Source: Bettongia penicillata ogilbyi (Eukaryota > Chordata > Mammalia > Diprotodontia > Potoroidae). Taken from it: a stretch of DNA of 64,000 nt. Positions 22,836-33,439 of this stretch are shown here, one piece after another; the first letter of the stretch is position 1; each line of letters starts with the position of its first letter. The stretch is taken from assembly GCA_023548195.1 (NCBI GenBank), contig JAJHZJ010000041.1, forward strand, positions 1-64,000, written 5' to 3'. The position numbers and the translations under genes were made by a program. The notes beneath the pieces are model-generated. The model saw only the letters and a list, made by a program, of their open reading frames with translations. It was not told the DNA's origin and did no database searches.

Positions 22836-23572
22836 GATTTTGATTGTTTGAAAATATTATGGACTCTTACATAATTGAAATAATCTATATTATTATTATT
22901 AGATAACACATCTATCCTTTATTGCTTAAGAATTTCTCCTAATCATAATTGCAGAAAGTGTTTCCTTTCATCCTTCTCTAATGTGTGTATATTTAAATTA
23001 TCATCTTTTATATTGTATTGTAAATTATATTTTATTGTATTGACATCAGATAATCAAATGGAGAGACAACACTTGAGTAAATGTACTGGTGGGACAGAGT
23101 AGCTGTCCTGTGACTCACAACAGGAAGGATAAATTCATTCTGTTCAGAAAAGGCATTTTTGTAGAGGTCATTTTATGTCTCTTTCTAAATGCTGTAGTCC
23201 ATCTTAAAATCCACCTTGTACATGGATGGATAAGCATAGTGCAAGGTATAAAAAACAGAATCATGAGGGCCAACAGTTCATGCATTTTACCTAGTATATA
23301 CACACTAAATTTTTGTGACCAGTGGTGATTTGTCCCTGTCTTTTATAATAAAAACACAAGTACCCAAATCTGTCTCTGGCAAGTAGACCCTTGAGTAAGA
23401 AGGCAACTTAATCCTCAATTTCACCCTAAATAAAGCAAATGTAGTATAATAAATATCTTATGATTTTGGCACTAATGTTTTTTTTTTTTTAATTTGTATA
23501 AAGACTACTTTGGTTAATGTTGACACCTGTAGATGATTAGCTAATGTTTTGATTTTAATTTTGCTCATATAA
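22836..23572. other. Unassigned intergenic DNA
   Basis: AT-rich, with a poly(T) run near 23480. The short open frames at 23089-23328 show no domain and overlap on both strands. Confidence 0.5.
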
Positions 23573-23815
23573 GACTAAGCAGCTGAGTGGTACAGTTGAT
23601 AGAACACTGAGTCTAGAGTCAGTAAGATCTGAGTTCAATCACACACTTATATGTGACCCTGGGCAAGTCACTTAACCTTGTTGTCTCAGTTTCCTCATCT
23701 GTAAAATAAGCTAGAGAAGGAAATGCCAAGTCACTCCAGTATCTTTGCCAAGAAAACACCATTTGGGATCATGAAGAGTTGGACATGACTAAAAAGACTG
23801 AAGAACAAGAAAAAA
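23573..23815 (+). mobile_element. CORE-SINE (MAR1-like), plus strand, complete
   Basis: Head AAGCAGCTGAGTGGTACAG, CORE GTGACCCTGGGCAAGTCACT, then GAGAAGGAAATGCC and the BovB/RTE-like tail GAAGAGTTGGACATGACT ending in an A-rich end. This is the best example of this tail in the window. Confidence 0.9.
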
Positions 23816-24189
23816 TATTTCATATTTAGCTATTTTACCCATTCGAAGATTACTGTGGTAAATTGTTTAAAATCTTGGTATAGTTCTAATTTCTGTTTTT
23901 CCAGTTTTCCCAGCAGTCATGTGACAATATGGTAAGATATATGTTTGATCACTGAAGTTAAGCAGTAGCTCATATAATTATGATAATACTTTACTATATT
24001 TTCCTATGAAGAATATCAATCAAAATTAAATGATTCAGTCACATATCCCAGCTTTGGTAATGAATTTTGGAACTTATTTTACTGAAAAGTTCATTAGATA
24101 CATTCTTTTTAATATTTCTTGTGTTTCTGGTCATTCTGTAGTGATTCTAACTGAAATATAATTAAGCAGATTATAAGTCAATTTTTAAA

Positions 24190-24227
<38 letters not shown>

Positions 24228-24824
24228 TTTAAATGGATAATTGGGCTAGTTTTAAGTAAAAACTTTAATAGATTCTTAAAATCCAGTGATTCAGAAATTT
24301 TAAAAAAAAACTTCTTAAATGGTCTTTCATAAATAGATAATGAAGCATACCTCTCTTCTCAGTAGAGAGGTAGAGATTTACAAAATCAGAATATGCATAC
24401 ATTGTCAGAAGGGATCATAACAATTGCTTCTACTTAACTATATTGCTTTGCTATAAAGAAAGATCTCAGTTCCAGCATAGAAGAGAGAATACATAGAAGT
24501 TCTGAAATGAAAAAAAAAAGCCATCAATAAAGCTTATTTTAAGACAAATCGATAAATGTAGTTACCTTACTCGAGAGTTTGTTTCCCCAAATACAATATC
24601 ATTTCAAAGTTGACCCATGATTTTCACATTACTCATAAGACATACTGTTGTGGGCATAATGAAAGGTTACTAATGTTTTGATCTAAAGAGATGAGTCTCT
24701 GATAACTGAAAAAAGAAAGAAGTCTATATTAATATTCTATGGGAGATGTGGGAGGTCTCAAAGTGAACTGCAATTAAATGTATATCTTATGTGAAATTGG
24801 ATCTTTTCTAACAGAAGATATTTA
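23816..24824. other. Unassigned DNA with a (TG)n tract
   Basis: A (TG)n microsatellite of about 15 units lies at about 24196-24226. 23850-23940 may be an L1 scrap. No gene was recognised. Confidence 0.5.
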
Positions 24825-25010
24825 TATAGTCTTTGCAAGCTGGACAAATGCTTTACATATTTTATTTTTTCTGAGCCTCACAATAACTTTGTGAGCTATA
24901 CACACATGTCATTATCCACATTTTTCAATGAAGATATGATGCTTGCACTATGAAAAACAAGATTTGAATCCAACTTTCTATCTACTATGCAACACTACCT
25001 TAAAAGCATT
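24825..25010 (-). mobile_element. MIR-like SINE, minus strand
   Basis: ATGCTTTACATATTTTATTT, CCTCACAATAACTTTGTGAG, CATTATCCACATTTTTCAATG and AAGATTTGAATCCAACTT follow the inverted MIR order. Confidence 0.6.
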
Positions 25011-25559
25011 TAGCATCCAGGTATTGGTCTATTTCTTCTTCAGCTTTGGCATTGATTTTAACTTATCTTCCATTCATTTTCTCAAGAGAGGTTCAAGCAC
25101 CACTAATTTCAGCAGCATGGATTCAGTTTTAGGGAAAATGTCTCAGCATGTTAGCTGTTTTTACTTTTTTTCAAGAACAGTCTATTTGAAACAATTTCCT
25201 TAGCAGCTGGAGAAACTCCAATCTCTCAGGCAATTGAACACGATTTTGAACACGAATCAGCTACAGCCAAATGCCAATGCTAATACACAATGCACTCACA
25301 CAAGGAGAAAAGTCAGGTCAATATTAGTAACCATTAGATGTGCAGATGACCACATAACTATCATATTAACCTGTTCTTTTACAACAGGGCACATCCTGTT
25401 TGAGAGAAATTCAGTCAGAGGACATCATGAAAGGTTATTGGGGCCTTCTTGACTCACAAAATTCTACAGTCAGGTTCAACTAGTCACTGTGAAAATTAGA
25501 GGAAATAAATTGAGAATGAAATCAGATGCCTTTCACAGGAATATCTAAGCAAAGTAACC
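25011..25559. other. Unassigned intergenic DNA
   Basis: No gene or repeat was recognised in this AT-rich stretch. Confidence 0.5.
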
Positions 25560-25626
25560 TTCGCTAAGCAAGGGATACTTAACAAAGTACCTGACATCTA
25601 TAAGGTGCTTAATAAATATTGATTAA
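25560..25626 (+). mobile_element. L2 3' terminal fragment
   Basis: GTACCTGACATCTATAAGG, then TGCTTAATAAATATTGATT is the typical L2 3' end. Confidence 0.55.
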
Positions 25627-25629
25627 CTG

Positions 25630-26290
25630 ATTGGAAGAAATTGCAAAGGAAAAAATAAAGCATTTCAATTACATAAAATTGAAAAGTTTTTATTTTAATA
25701 AAGTCAATGCAGCTGAGATAAAAAGGGAGAAATTAAGAATCTGAGAAAGGTTTGCCTCAAATATTTTTGATAAAAATCTGATAGGGAATTAACACAAATG
25801 TATTACTAAGAGCCATTTACGAATGGTTCTTTTTCTGTTGCTCAGTTTTGTGCAACTTTTCATGACCCCATTGGGATTCTTCTCAGCCAAGATATTTGGA
25901 GTGATTTGTAATTTCCTTCTCCAGCTCATTTTACAGATGAGGAAACTGAGGCAAACAGAGTTAAGTGACTTGTCAGGGTCACACTGCTATTAAGGGTCTG
26001 GGGATAGATTTGAACTAAGGTCTTCCTGACTCCAGGCCCAGCTCTATCTACTGAGCAACCTAACTGCCTCCATTTCTGAATGGAGAAGTGATTAAAAGAG
26101 AAGAATGAAACACTTTCCAAAACATTGCAAACTATTATCCAGCATGAAAGATTATTTCAAATCACTAATGGTAAGAGAAATGTACATTTAAGCAACTTTG
26201 AGGTTTCACTGCACACTGAACAAATTGGCAAAAATGGAAAAGATGTGAAATGGCCATTAGACCCAAGATGTGCTTATTATTCCAGTTTCC
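25630..26290 (+). mobile_element. L1 ORF2 C-terminal fragment, split by a SINE
   Basis: 25650-25826 (AATTACATAAAATTGAAAAG, then AGTCAATGCAGCTGAGATAA) and 26071-26250 (ATGGTAAGAGAAATGTACAT, then TTGAGGTTTCACTGCACAC) are consecutive parts of the L1 ORF2 C-terminal half. The landmark order is the same as in the L1 at 36.7-37.1 kb. The SINE at 25827-26070 lies between them. It is decayed and of a different L1 subfamily from the element at 30.8-37.9 kb. Confidence 0.7.
25827..26070 (-). mobile_element. CORE-SINE, minus strand, with 14-bp TSD
   Basis: Inverted tail (TTTTCATGACCCCATTGGGA), CORE (TTACAGATGAGGAAACTGAG), AAGTGACTTGTCAGGG and head (GAGCAACCTAACTGCCTC). Flanking 14-bp direct repeats lie at 25813-25826 and 26070-26083 (CCATTTACGAATGG, two mismatches) and sit inside L1 sequence. 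Confidence 0.9.
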
Positions 26291-26589
26291 CTGAATTTCA
26301 ACTGGAAATCAGACATTCAAGAAACAGGTACTTGGAGAGATACACAACAGGAAAAAAAAAAGACCTGTCAGCTAAAGACTGAGCATAGCATGGGAGTTGG
26401 GAAGAGATGCTTAAGTACATGAATCATAGCAGCCTCTGCTCCATGATAGATAGGGATATGCCTAGGGATCATCTCCATGTCCTGGCTTCCCAACTTCCCA
26501 GGCTCCTTCATTCCTGACCCTAATTCCCTTTAACTTTCATGCTTTCCCTCTGTTTATTATAAAAATCTGTCTTAAAAGTAGATTATTCA
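26291..26589. other. Unassigned intergenic DNA
   Basis: Includes a short poly(A) near 26352. Nothing else was recognised. Confidence 0.5.
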
Positions 26590-26715
26590 TACATAGTTAT
26601 CTCCCCTGTTGGATTGTGAACTTTTTAAGAATAAGTATATTCTTTTGTCATTCTTTGTATCCCTACATTTTGGAAAGTGCTTTGAACATAGTAGATAATA
26701 AATGTTTATTTGACC
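26590..26715 (+). mobile_element. L2 3' end
   Basis: GGATTGTGAACTTTTTAAGA, then TTTGTATCCCTACA, then ATAGTAGATAATAAATG matches the L2 3' terminus. Confidence 0.7.
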
Positions 26716-26920
26716 AGATAATAGGTAAGATATTAAAAACAGAAATTCAGGTTTTCATCTAAAGGGCAGAAATAATTTTAACAACTGGCTAAAGAGTTTC
26801 ATTCAGAAAAAAAAAAACAGGATGTGAGGATGAATCACAAACAAATTTAAACTCAAAAACGTGGGTACTGAGAAATCTAAGAGGACAGAAAGCCAAGCTT
26901 AGAAGCATGAAGACACAGAA

Positions 26921-26924
<4 letters not shown>

Positions 26925-26962
<38 letters not shown>
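26925..26962. repeat. (GT)n microsatellite at the SINE tail
   Basis: About 19 GT units at exactly the tail position of the inverted SINE, where the related copy at 35041-35357 has a short (CA)n. It probably expanded from the SINE tail. Confidence 0.9.
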
Positions 26963-26965
<3 letters not shown>

Positions 26966-27266
26966 TCTTTAGGTTCCGAAGAAGACCATGCCATCAGAGA
27001 AATAATGACATGACTTGAACTTGACTTTGTTTTGAGTGAGGGAGGGCTGTGCAGGTCACCAGCCTCACTTCTCCAGAGCCATCTGAATCCAGTGACCAGA
27101 TATTCTTCGGGATGACTGGAGATGACCCAGGATGAGGCAATTGGAGTTAAGCGAATTACCCAAGGTCACACAACTAGTGAGAGTCAAGTGTCTGAGGTGA
27201 GATTTGAACTCAGGTCTTTCTGACTCCTGCACTGGTGCTCTATCCACTGCACTACCTAGCTGCCCC
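26925..27266 (-). mobile_element. tRNA-headed SINE with RTE-type tail, minus strand, with TSD
   Basis: Inverted head CTACCTAGCTGCCCC at the right, B-box region GAGATTTGAACTCAGG at about 27200, CORE GGCAATTGGAGTTAAG, then TCCAGTGACCAGA and TTTTGAGTGAGGGAGGGC, ending at the left in AGAAGACCATGCCATC and a (GT)n tail. Direct repeats CAYAGAAAAGT flank it at 26914-26924 and 27267-27277. It is the same family as 35041-35357. Confidence 0.9.
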
Positions 27267-27277
27267 CATAGAAAAGT

Positions 27278-27744
27278 ATTTGGAGGTCAGATAGGAAAGT
27301 CCTTCTCATTTGGGAGAAAATAATAAGGATATTAGATAACAGATTAGAATTTCTTAATGAAATAGGTTAACTGATTTCTAAAGACTCTTTCACCTATATG
27401 ATTCTACCTTCCATTAAGAGTAATATTTTAAAAAATGTTTTTACCATATTTTTGATGCCTTATTTTAAAACTATGTTCATTTCTGAACACAGACCACCCA
27501 TCTTCCTTATACATCAAGTCACCTCCTTATAATAAAGATTTGAAAAACAAAAATGATTTAATAAAACTAACCAATATGTCAACAGAAAATGACAGAATAT
27601 GCAGTATTTTATATCCATAGTCCTTTAATTGTGCAATGAAGAGAGGAAAGTATATTTCCTTAACACTTCTCTGGGTAGAAACCTAGTCATTGCAATTACC
27701 TAATATAATATTTGGTTTGTTTTGATCTGTTTTGTTTTGCTGTT
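27278..27744. other. Unassigned intergenic DNA
   Basis: AT-rich sequence in which no gene or repeat was recognised. Confidence 0.5.
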
Positions 27745-28678
27745 CTATCCATTTTCATTGCTGTAGTCATTTGCGTACATTATTTTCATTTTTCTACTTA
27801 CTCTATACCAGTTCATATTTCTTCCCATTAGTCTCTGAGTTTTCATGTGTTTAATTCCTAGTAGCATAGTAATATGTCATTAAATTCTTGTATTAAATTT
27901 TGATAATCTAACTTCTAATGATGGGTATCTACTTTCCCTCCCAAAAATTATCTGTAAGGCAATGAAATGTGGTAACTGCATTTACTCACTAGTGATGTTT
28001 TAATATTAACAAATTGTTAATAACTGGCCACCTCTTTAAAAAGTAAAAATATCATCCTCTGAATGATAGGCAGGTTTGCCAATGGATAAGCAGAAGATCT
28101 GCCATGCACCTGGTTCTCATGAAAAATGGAGGAGAAATCTAGGCTCTGAGAGGGAAATACTCCTAGCTATGTCACCTAGTAGAGGAACTACTCCCCCAGA
28201 AAGGAACAGTTCATCTAACAGGGTGGTATCTCATATTGAATGTTTCACAGAAAAGGTGTTGCTATCATTATTCTGGTATAAAAGAAACTTAATTTCAGTC
28301 TTTGACTTCCTTTTCATACCCAGCAATGGAATCTCTGGGTCAAAAGATACTAATGTTTTGCTCATTTTATTCACACATTTATAAATCTATTTCCAGAGTG
28401 ATGGACTAAGTCACATGTCTACCATCTGAGTATTAGCATAACCACTTACCCTCAGTCTGTCCAACATTGATTATATATGCCTTTTGTCACCTTTACTAAT
28501 TTGATGGGTGTGAGGAGAAAATTAAGAGTTGCTTCCATTTACTTTTATTTTATAATCAATGATTTGGAGAAATCCTTCACGTTTCCTAATTTCTAGTGTG
28601 AAATTTTTATGAGAAAAAATTTGTATATGCATTTTTTAATAGTTATTAGTTTCTTATATTTGTGTTACTTCCCTATAC

Positions 28679-28758
28679 AGGGTATTCCCAAAAGTCTTAG
28701 TTCATTTTTAATCTAAGCTAGCAAATCTTAAATTTGCACTAGATATTTGGGACACAAG
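28679..28758. mobile_element. Mariner-type MITE (about 80 bp hairpin)
   Basis: Starts AGGGTATTCCCAAAAGTCTT and ends TTTGGGACAC, the two halves of a mariner-type terminal inverted repeat. The centre is the palindrome GCTAGC at 28717-28722 and the two ~39-base arms are imperfectly complementary, so nearly the whole element is a hairpin. TA lies just outside on the left (CTATACAG). It sits within the minus-strand L1. Confidence 0.6.
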
Positions 28759-29004
28759 GCATGTTATGACTTTAAGTCCCCAACCAAGGATATTTAATGC
28801 AAAGATTTTAATCATTACAAAACTTTCCTTCTGTCTTTCCAGACATTTCCAAATCATGATGTCTAAACTCTGGCCATCCTCATCCTCCTCATCTCTTTTT
28901 CAATGGAGTATGGGCTCTGCCCTGGAAACCCTAGACTGATGGGTTATCTTACCTCGAACCACATCTTTACATTACATCGCAGGTATTTTCAAAGCATTCC
29001 ACTG

Positions 29005-29165
29005 CTCATGTGCTGATCTCTTTATGACTCCCCTTTATGTATTATATTCTTCATTACTGTGCAAGCTACTTGAGAGTAAAGATTCTTATTTGCTTGTATT
29101 TGTATCCCTAGGAATGAAAACAGAAAGTGCTGCCCCATACTAAGTTCTTAATAAATGCTTTATTA
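29005..29165 (+). mobile_element. L2 3' end
   Basis: TGTGCAAGCTACTTGAGAGT, then TTTGTATCCCTAGGAATG, then ACTAAGTTCTTAATAAATG matches the L2 3' terminus. Confidence 0.7.
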
Positions 29166-31846
29166 TTCTTCCTCATTCATCACCAAAAGATGCTTTGATT
29201 TGATTTGCACAAAACATTTTCAATTTCTCATAATTTAAATGATTTATTCATATTGATTTTATCCTTCATTTGTTTAGGAATTTCCATCTTAGGTTTAGGT
29301 GTGAAAAATACCTGATCCTTTTTAATTTTGTGCTCAGTTTCTTTATTTATTTGGAATTTATTATAGTTTATAGGATAAAGTGCTGCTCTAAACCTATTTT
29401 TTCCCAGATTTTTTACAGCTTCCTCAGGAGTTCTTGTCAAATAGTGGTATCTTTACCGTGTTGTTTATGTCTCAGGTCAAATTTATCAAACACTTATTGG
29501 GTTAGATGCTTTCTAACTCTTACTCAAGTAATCTGTTCCATTGACATACTTTCCTGTTTTTAACTACTATGAACTAGTTTTGTTGATTAGTATTTTATAG
29601 TATAATTCAATGTCTGGATTATAAAAGTACTGGAAACTACTTCCCTCTTCATATTTTTTCTCCATTGTTGCCTTTGAGATTCTAGATGTTGTGTTTCTCC
29701 CCATGAATTGTTATTATTTTGCTGTTGGGATTGATTGGTATAACAGTAAATCCCTCAATTAATTAAGATAGTATTGTCATTTTATTGTATTGACATGGTC
29801 CAACCATAAGCACAGAATATTCTGTTGTTTATAATTTTTTCTTTATTTCTTTGCCATGTAAGGTTTTTCTTTGGGGGAGGGGGGGGATGAGGCATGTTTC
29901 TCCAAATCTTATGATGTCTTCATTAGCTCATATATTTTATATCTTCTGTTGTCATTTTGATTGAGATTTCCATTTCTATAATTTCCTTCTTGAGTTTATT
30001 TCTACAGAGAAGTGCTGATCAATTTTATGAATATATTTCATGTACAATACTTTTCTGAAACTATTAATTGTCCTAATTAGGTTCTTTGCTGATTTCTTTG
30101 AATTTTCTAAGCAAAATCATCAAGTCATGTGCTTTTAGGAATAATTTTATTTCCTTCTCCCCCAATTCTTATGACTTTAATATCTTTGTCTTGTCTTATA
30201 GGTATTATTAGTATTTATGGAATTATGGGAAATAAGAATGAAGATAGGAGACAGTTGCTATCTTGCTGAATAAATTGGAAAAGATTTTTAGTATTTGTCA
30301 AATCACAATTAATTCTAGATTTTAATTATAGATATAAGCTTTTCATATTTTACAATAGATCTTCTGAGTTTATTCTTTTAAGGAGGCTTATTTGTTTGTT
30401 TTTTGTTTTTTAGCAAAAATAAGTTTAGTGTTTCAAAAATAGAAAGTTTGGAAGCAGTCATATTGAGAAAGACTTTCTTTAACACTTTTTAGTATTTGAT
30501 ATTGGAAGTACCAGATTCTTGAGTTTATTAAATGAGGGCAGGAGACAGAAATATGTTTAGATGGTTGCTTTAAGAAAATAACTTTGGAAGTCAAATCAAT
30601 GTTGGGGCATTGGGAGATGCACTACAATGGTAGTACAAGAGAAGAGCACTTAGAGGAGAGGTGTTTCAAACTTAGAAAAGACAAAATATGACAAGAAACT
30701 TTCATGTGTAGCAAGGGAGGGGATTTGAGAGCAATATGTAGGTTGTAAATTATGAAAAAATTATTGAGAAATTTACAAGAGGGAAAGGTTGAGGGAGACA
30801 GAACCAACATGGTGGAATGAGAGCAACTACTCACCTAAGGTCTTAGACAAACTCTTTCAGATACCTAAAAAAAAGAGAATCTGAACAGATTTTGAAGGGG
30901 CAGAATCCAATAGGAGACAGATTGTGGCAGATTCACAGTGCAGGACAGACTGGAATGTCAACAGTAAGGATCTGTTCCATAGGGCTGGAGGAGCACACAG
31001 TACACAGTGCACAGGCTGTACCAGCACATCAAGCACCAGGTAATCTGAGGCAGTGACCACACTGCAAAATCCCAGGCATATCAGCCCAGGATGAAAGTCC
31101 AGTGGAACTGAGCAAATGAGAACTGCAGAGCCCAAGGTATCTGCAGCTACTGCTGCTGAGTCTATTAGCCCACAGATTAAATGACTGTAAGTCACCTAAT
31201 TGAACTTCTGGGAGCCAAAATGGTGGAATGATCAGTAAATGGTCTCTCCCCATCCCCTTGTTGACCATGAAAGAACAATAAAATAGTTCCCCAGAAAAAT
31301 CATGGAATAGTGGGATCAGAAGGGGCAAACAGTCTCAGCATGTGAGGCTACAAAAATCGCTAAGGAAAGTCCCTTTTAATGTGACTGAAGGGGACCAGTG
31401 CAGGAAAGAAGCTGTCCTAGATAATTCCACCTCATCAAACCAGGAGGAGATCCTGAAATCCAGGGGGTGGAGCCCACAACTCGCAACACCAGGACCTCAG
31501 ACGTGCCTCAGCACCCCAGAAGAATAGGGAAGACACTGGGGCAGATGGGGATCACCAACCACTGAGTTTGCTTATGCTCTAGCTCAGCAGAGGAGACCAC
31601 CCCTCTTCCACACTTAACAAGCTAGCTCCAGGTTAAATCGAGGGAAACCTCAACTTCACCTGGCCTTTGCTTTCTCACATCAGTCACTTTTGCTTTCTCA
31701 CATCAGTCACTTCCTAGCTGAAAGAACCAGAGGACACAACACACAAAGCCTCAATTTCAAGGCACAAGGACTGCGGGACAGAACCCCTTGTGCCTTAGAA
31801 GTAGAGATCTACTTTAAAAGGCAGAAAAAGGGTAATTATCCATATC

Positions 31847-32868
31847 ATGACTAAGAAGCAAACAGAAAAGGCCATAGAATCTTTCTATGGGGTCAATGAT
31901 TAAAACATGAATACCAAATAGGTCATCATTGAGTCTGTACTCCCATCTGAAATTTCAGAAGGGAATATGAATTGATCACAAGCACAAAGAGCACTATTGG
32001 AAGGGCTGAAAAAGGATTTTTAAAAGCCAAATTAGAGAAATAGAAGAAAAACTGCCCAACGATTTTAAAAATACAAAAAAAAGAATTTACTGAAGAGAAC
32101 AGTTTCTTAAATAGGAAAAATGGGAAAGGAGGTACAAAAACTGGAGAAAATAACTCTTTAAAAGAAACAATTGGACAGATGGAAAAGGAGATGCAAAAGT
32201 TAACTGAAGAAAACAACTGGATAAAAATTAAAATTAGGCAAGCAGAAGCCAATGACTCTATGAGGAATCAAGAATCAATCAAACAGAATCTAAAGAATGA
32301 AAAGTTAGAAAAAAAATGTAAAATATTTAACTGGAAAAACAAATGGCCTGGAAAATAGATCCAGGAGAAAAAAAACCTAAGAACTATTGGCCTACCAGAA
32401 AGCCATGAAGAAAAAAAAAAAAACCTGGACAATATCTTCCAAGAAATCATCAAGGAAAATGGCCCAGCAGTGCTAGATCCAGAGGGCAAAATAATCACAG
32501 GAAGAATCCACTGTTCACTTCCCAAAAGGGATCCCAAACAAAAAACACCAAAGAATACTGTTATCACATTCCATAACTTCCAAGTTAAGGAGAAAATATA
32601 ACAAGGCAGCCAGAAAGAAAACATTCAAATACTGAGGAGCTACAGTCAGGATCACACAGGACCTTGCAGCTTCTACATTAAAAGATCAAAGGAATTGGAA
32701 TATGATATTCCATAAGGCAAAGCAGCTGGGACTACATCCAAAGATCAATTACCCAGCAAAGCCGAGCATAACGCTTCAGTCAAGGAGCTGGACATTCAAT
32801 GAAATAAGGGATTTCCAGACCTTCAATACAAAATTCGATCTTCAAATGCAGGTCTCAAGAGAGGCATA
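31847..32868 (+). pseudogene. L1 ORF1 pseudogene (RNA-binding chaperone protein)
   Basis: L1 ORF1p normally forms a coiled-coil trimer that binds L1 RNA. Here a start at 31847 (MTKKQTEKAIESF) is soon followed by stops. Later pieces in other frames match the coiled coil, the RRM-like region (around 32370-32420, 'TIGLPESHEE') and the C-terminal domain (near 32760-32850). An A-run of 14 near 32408 is one frameshift site. The end at 32866-32868 (TAA) is where the family stop lies. Confidence 0.8.
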
Positions 32869-33221
32869 AAAAGATAAACAGGAGAAAAGAAAAACCTGTT
32901 GCTTAATATGGGCAAACTCTTTACATTGCTATGAAGGAGGATGATTCTTGTAAATCTTGAGAATTGTATATTTATTATGAAATATGAAAGGGATATACAT
33001 AGATAGAGGGAGCAGGAATAAAGTAAATGATGTGATGATAAAAATGTGATTTAAGGGTTCAAAGGGATTGTAACAAGAGATGTGAAAAGGAGGAGGCAGA
33101 AAATTATATTACTGTAGAGGGAAAAAGGTGAGGGAGATGAGCATTGTTTGAGAGGTACTCTCATCTGATTTGGTTCAAGGAAGGAACAACAAACTTAATT
33201 AAGTTAATGTATCTAATTACC

Positions 33222-33345
33222 ACTATAGGTAGTAGGAGGGGAAGGGGGAAAGAAAAGGGAGGGGAGGCTAAAAGGGAAGGAAGAAGTAGTAAGGGTAAAG
33301 GGGAGTAAAACGGAGGAAGGGGGCTGAAAGAAAGACGGGAAGACT
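33222..33345 (+). repeat. Polypurine tract between L1 ORF1 and ORF2
   Basis: Almost uninterrupted G/A (GGAGGGGAAGGGGGAAAG and similar) just upstream of ORF2. An equivalent tract lies at 47255-47365 in the second L1. The long minus-strand open frame over it is a low-complexity artefact. Confidence 0.8.
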
Positions 33346-33439
33346 GCGGGAGGTGGTGGTCAAAAATTAAAATTCTATTGTGGTGGGGAAGGGAAACGGG
33401 AGAATTAAAACCACAAAATGGGGAAAGAGGATGGAGGGA

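Larger units (their letters stand above)
27745..30420 (-). mobile_element. Old L1 ORF2, minus strand, with internal insertions
   Basis: 28260-28670 is the inverted ORF2 C-terminal region (AATGGAATCTCTGGGTCAAA, then TTTGATGGGTGTGAGGAG, then AATCAATGATTTGGAGAAA). 29190-30420 is the inverted upstream part (CTGTTCCATTGACATACTTT, then TTGGGATTGATTGGTATAAC). 27960-28255 and 28678-29165 look like later insertions or unrelated DNA. All frames are destroyed. Confidence 0.6.
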
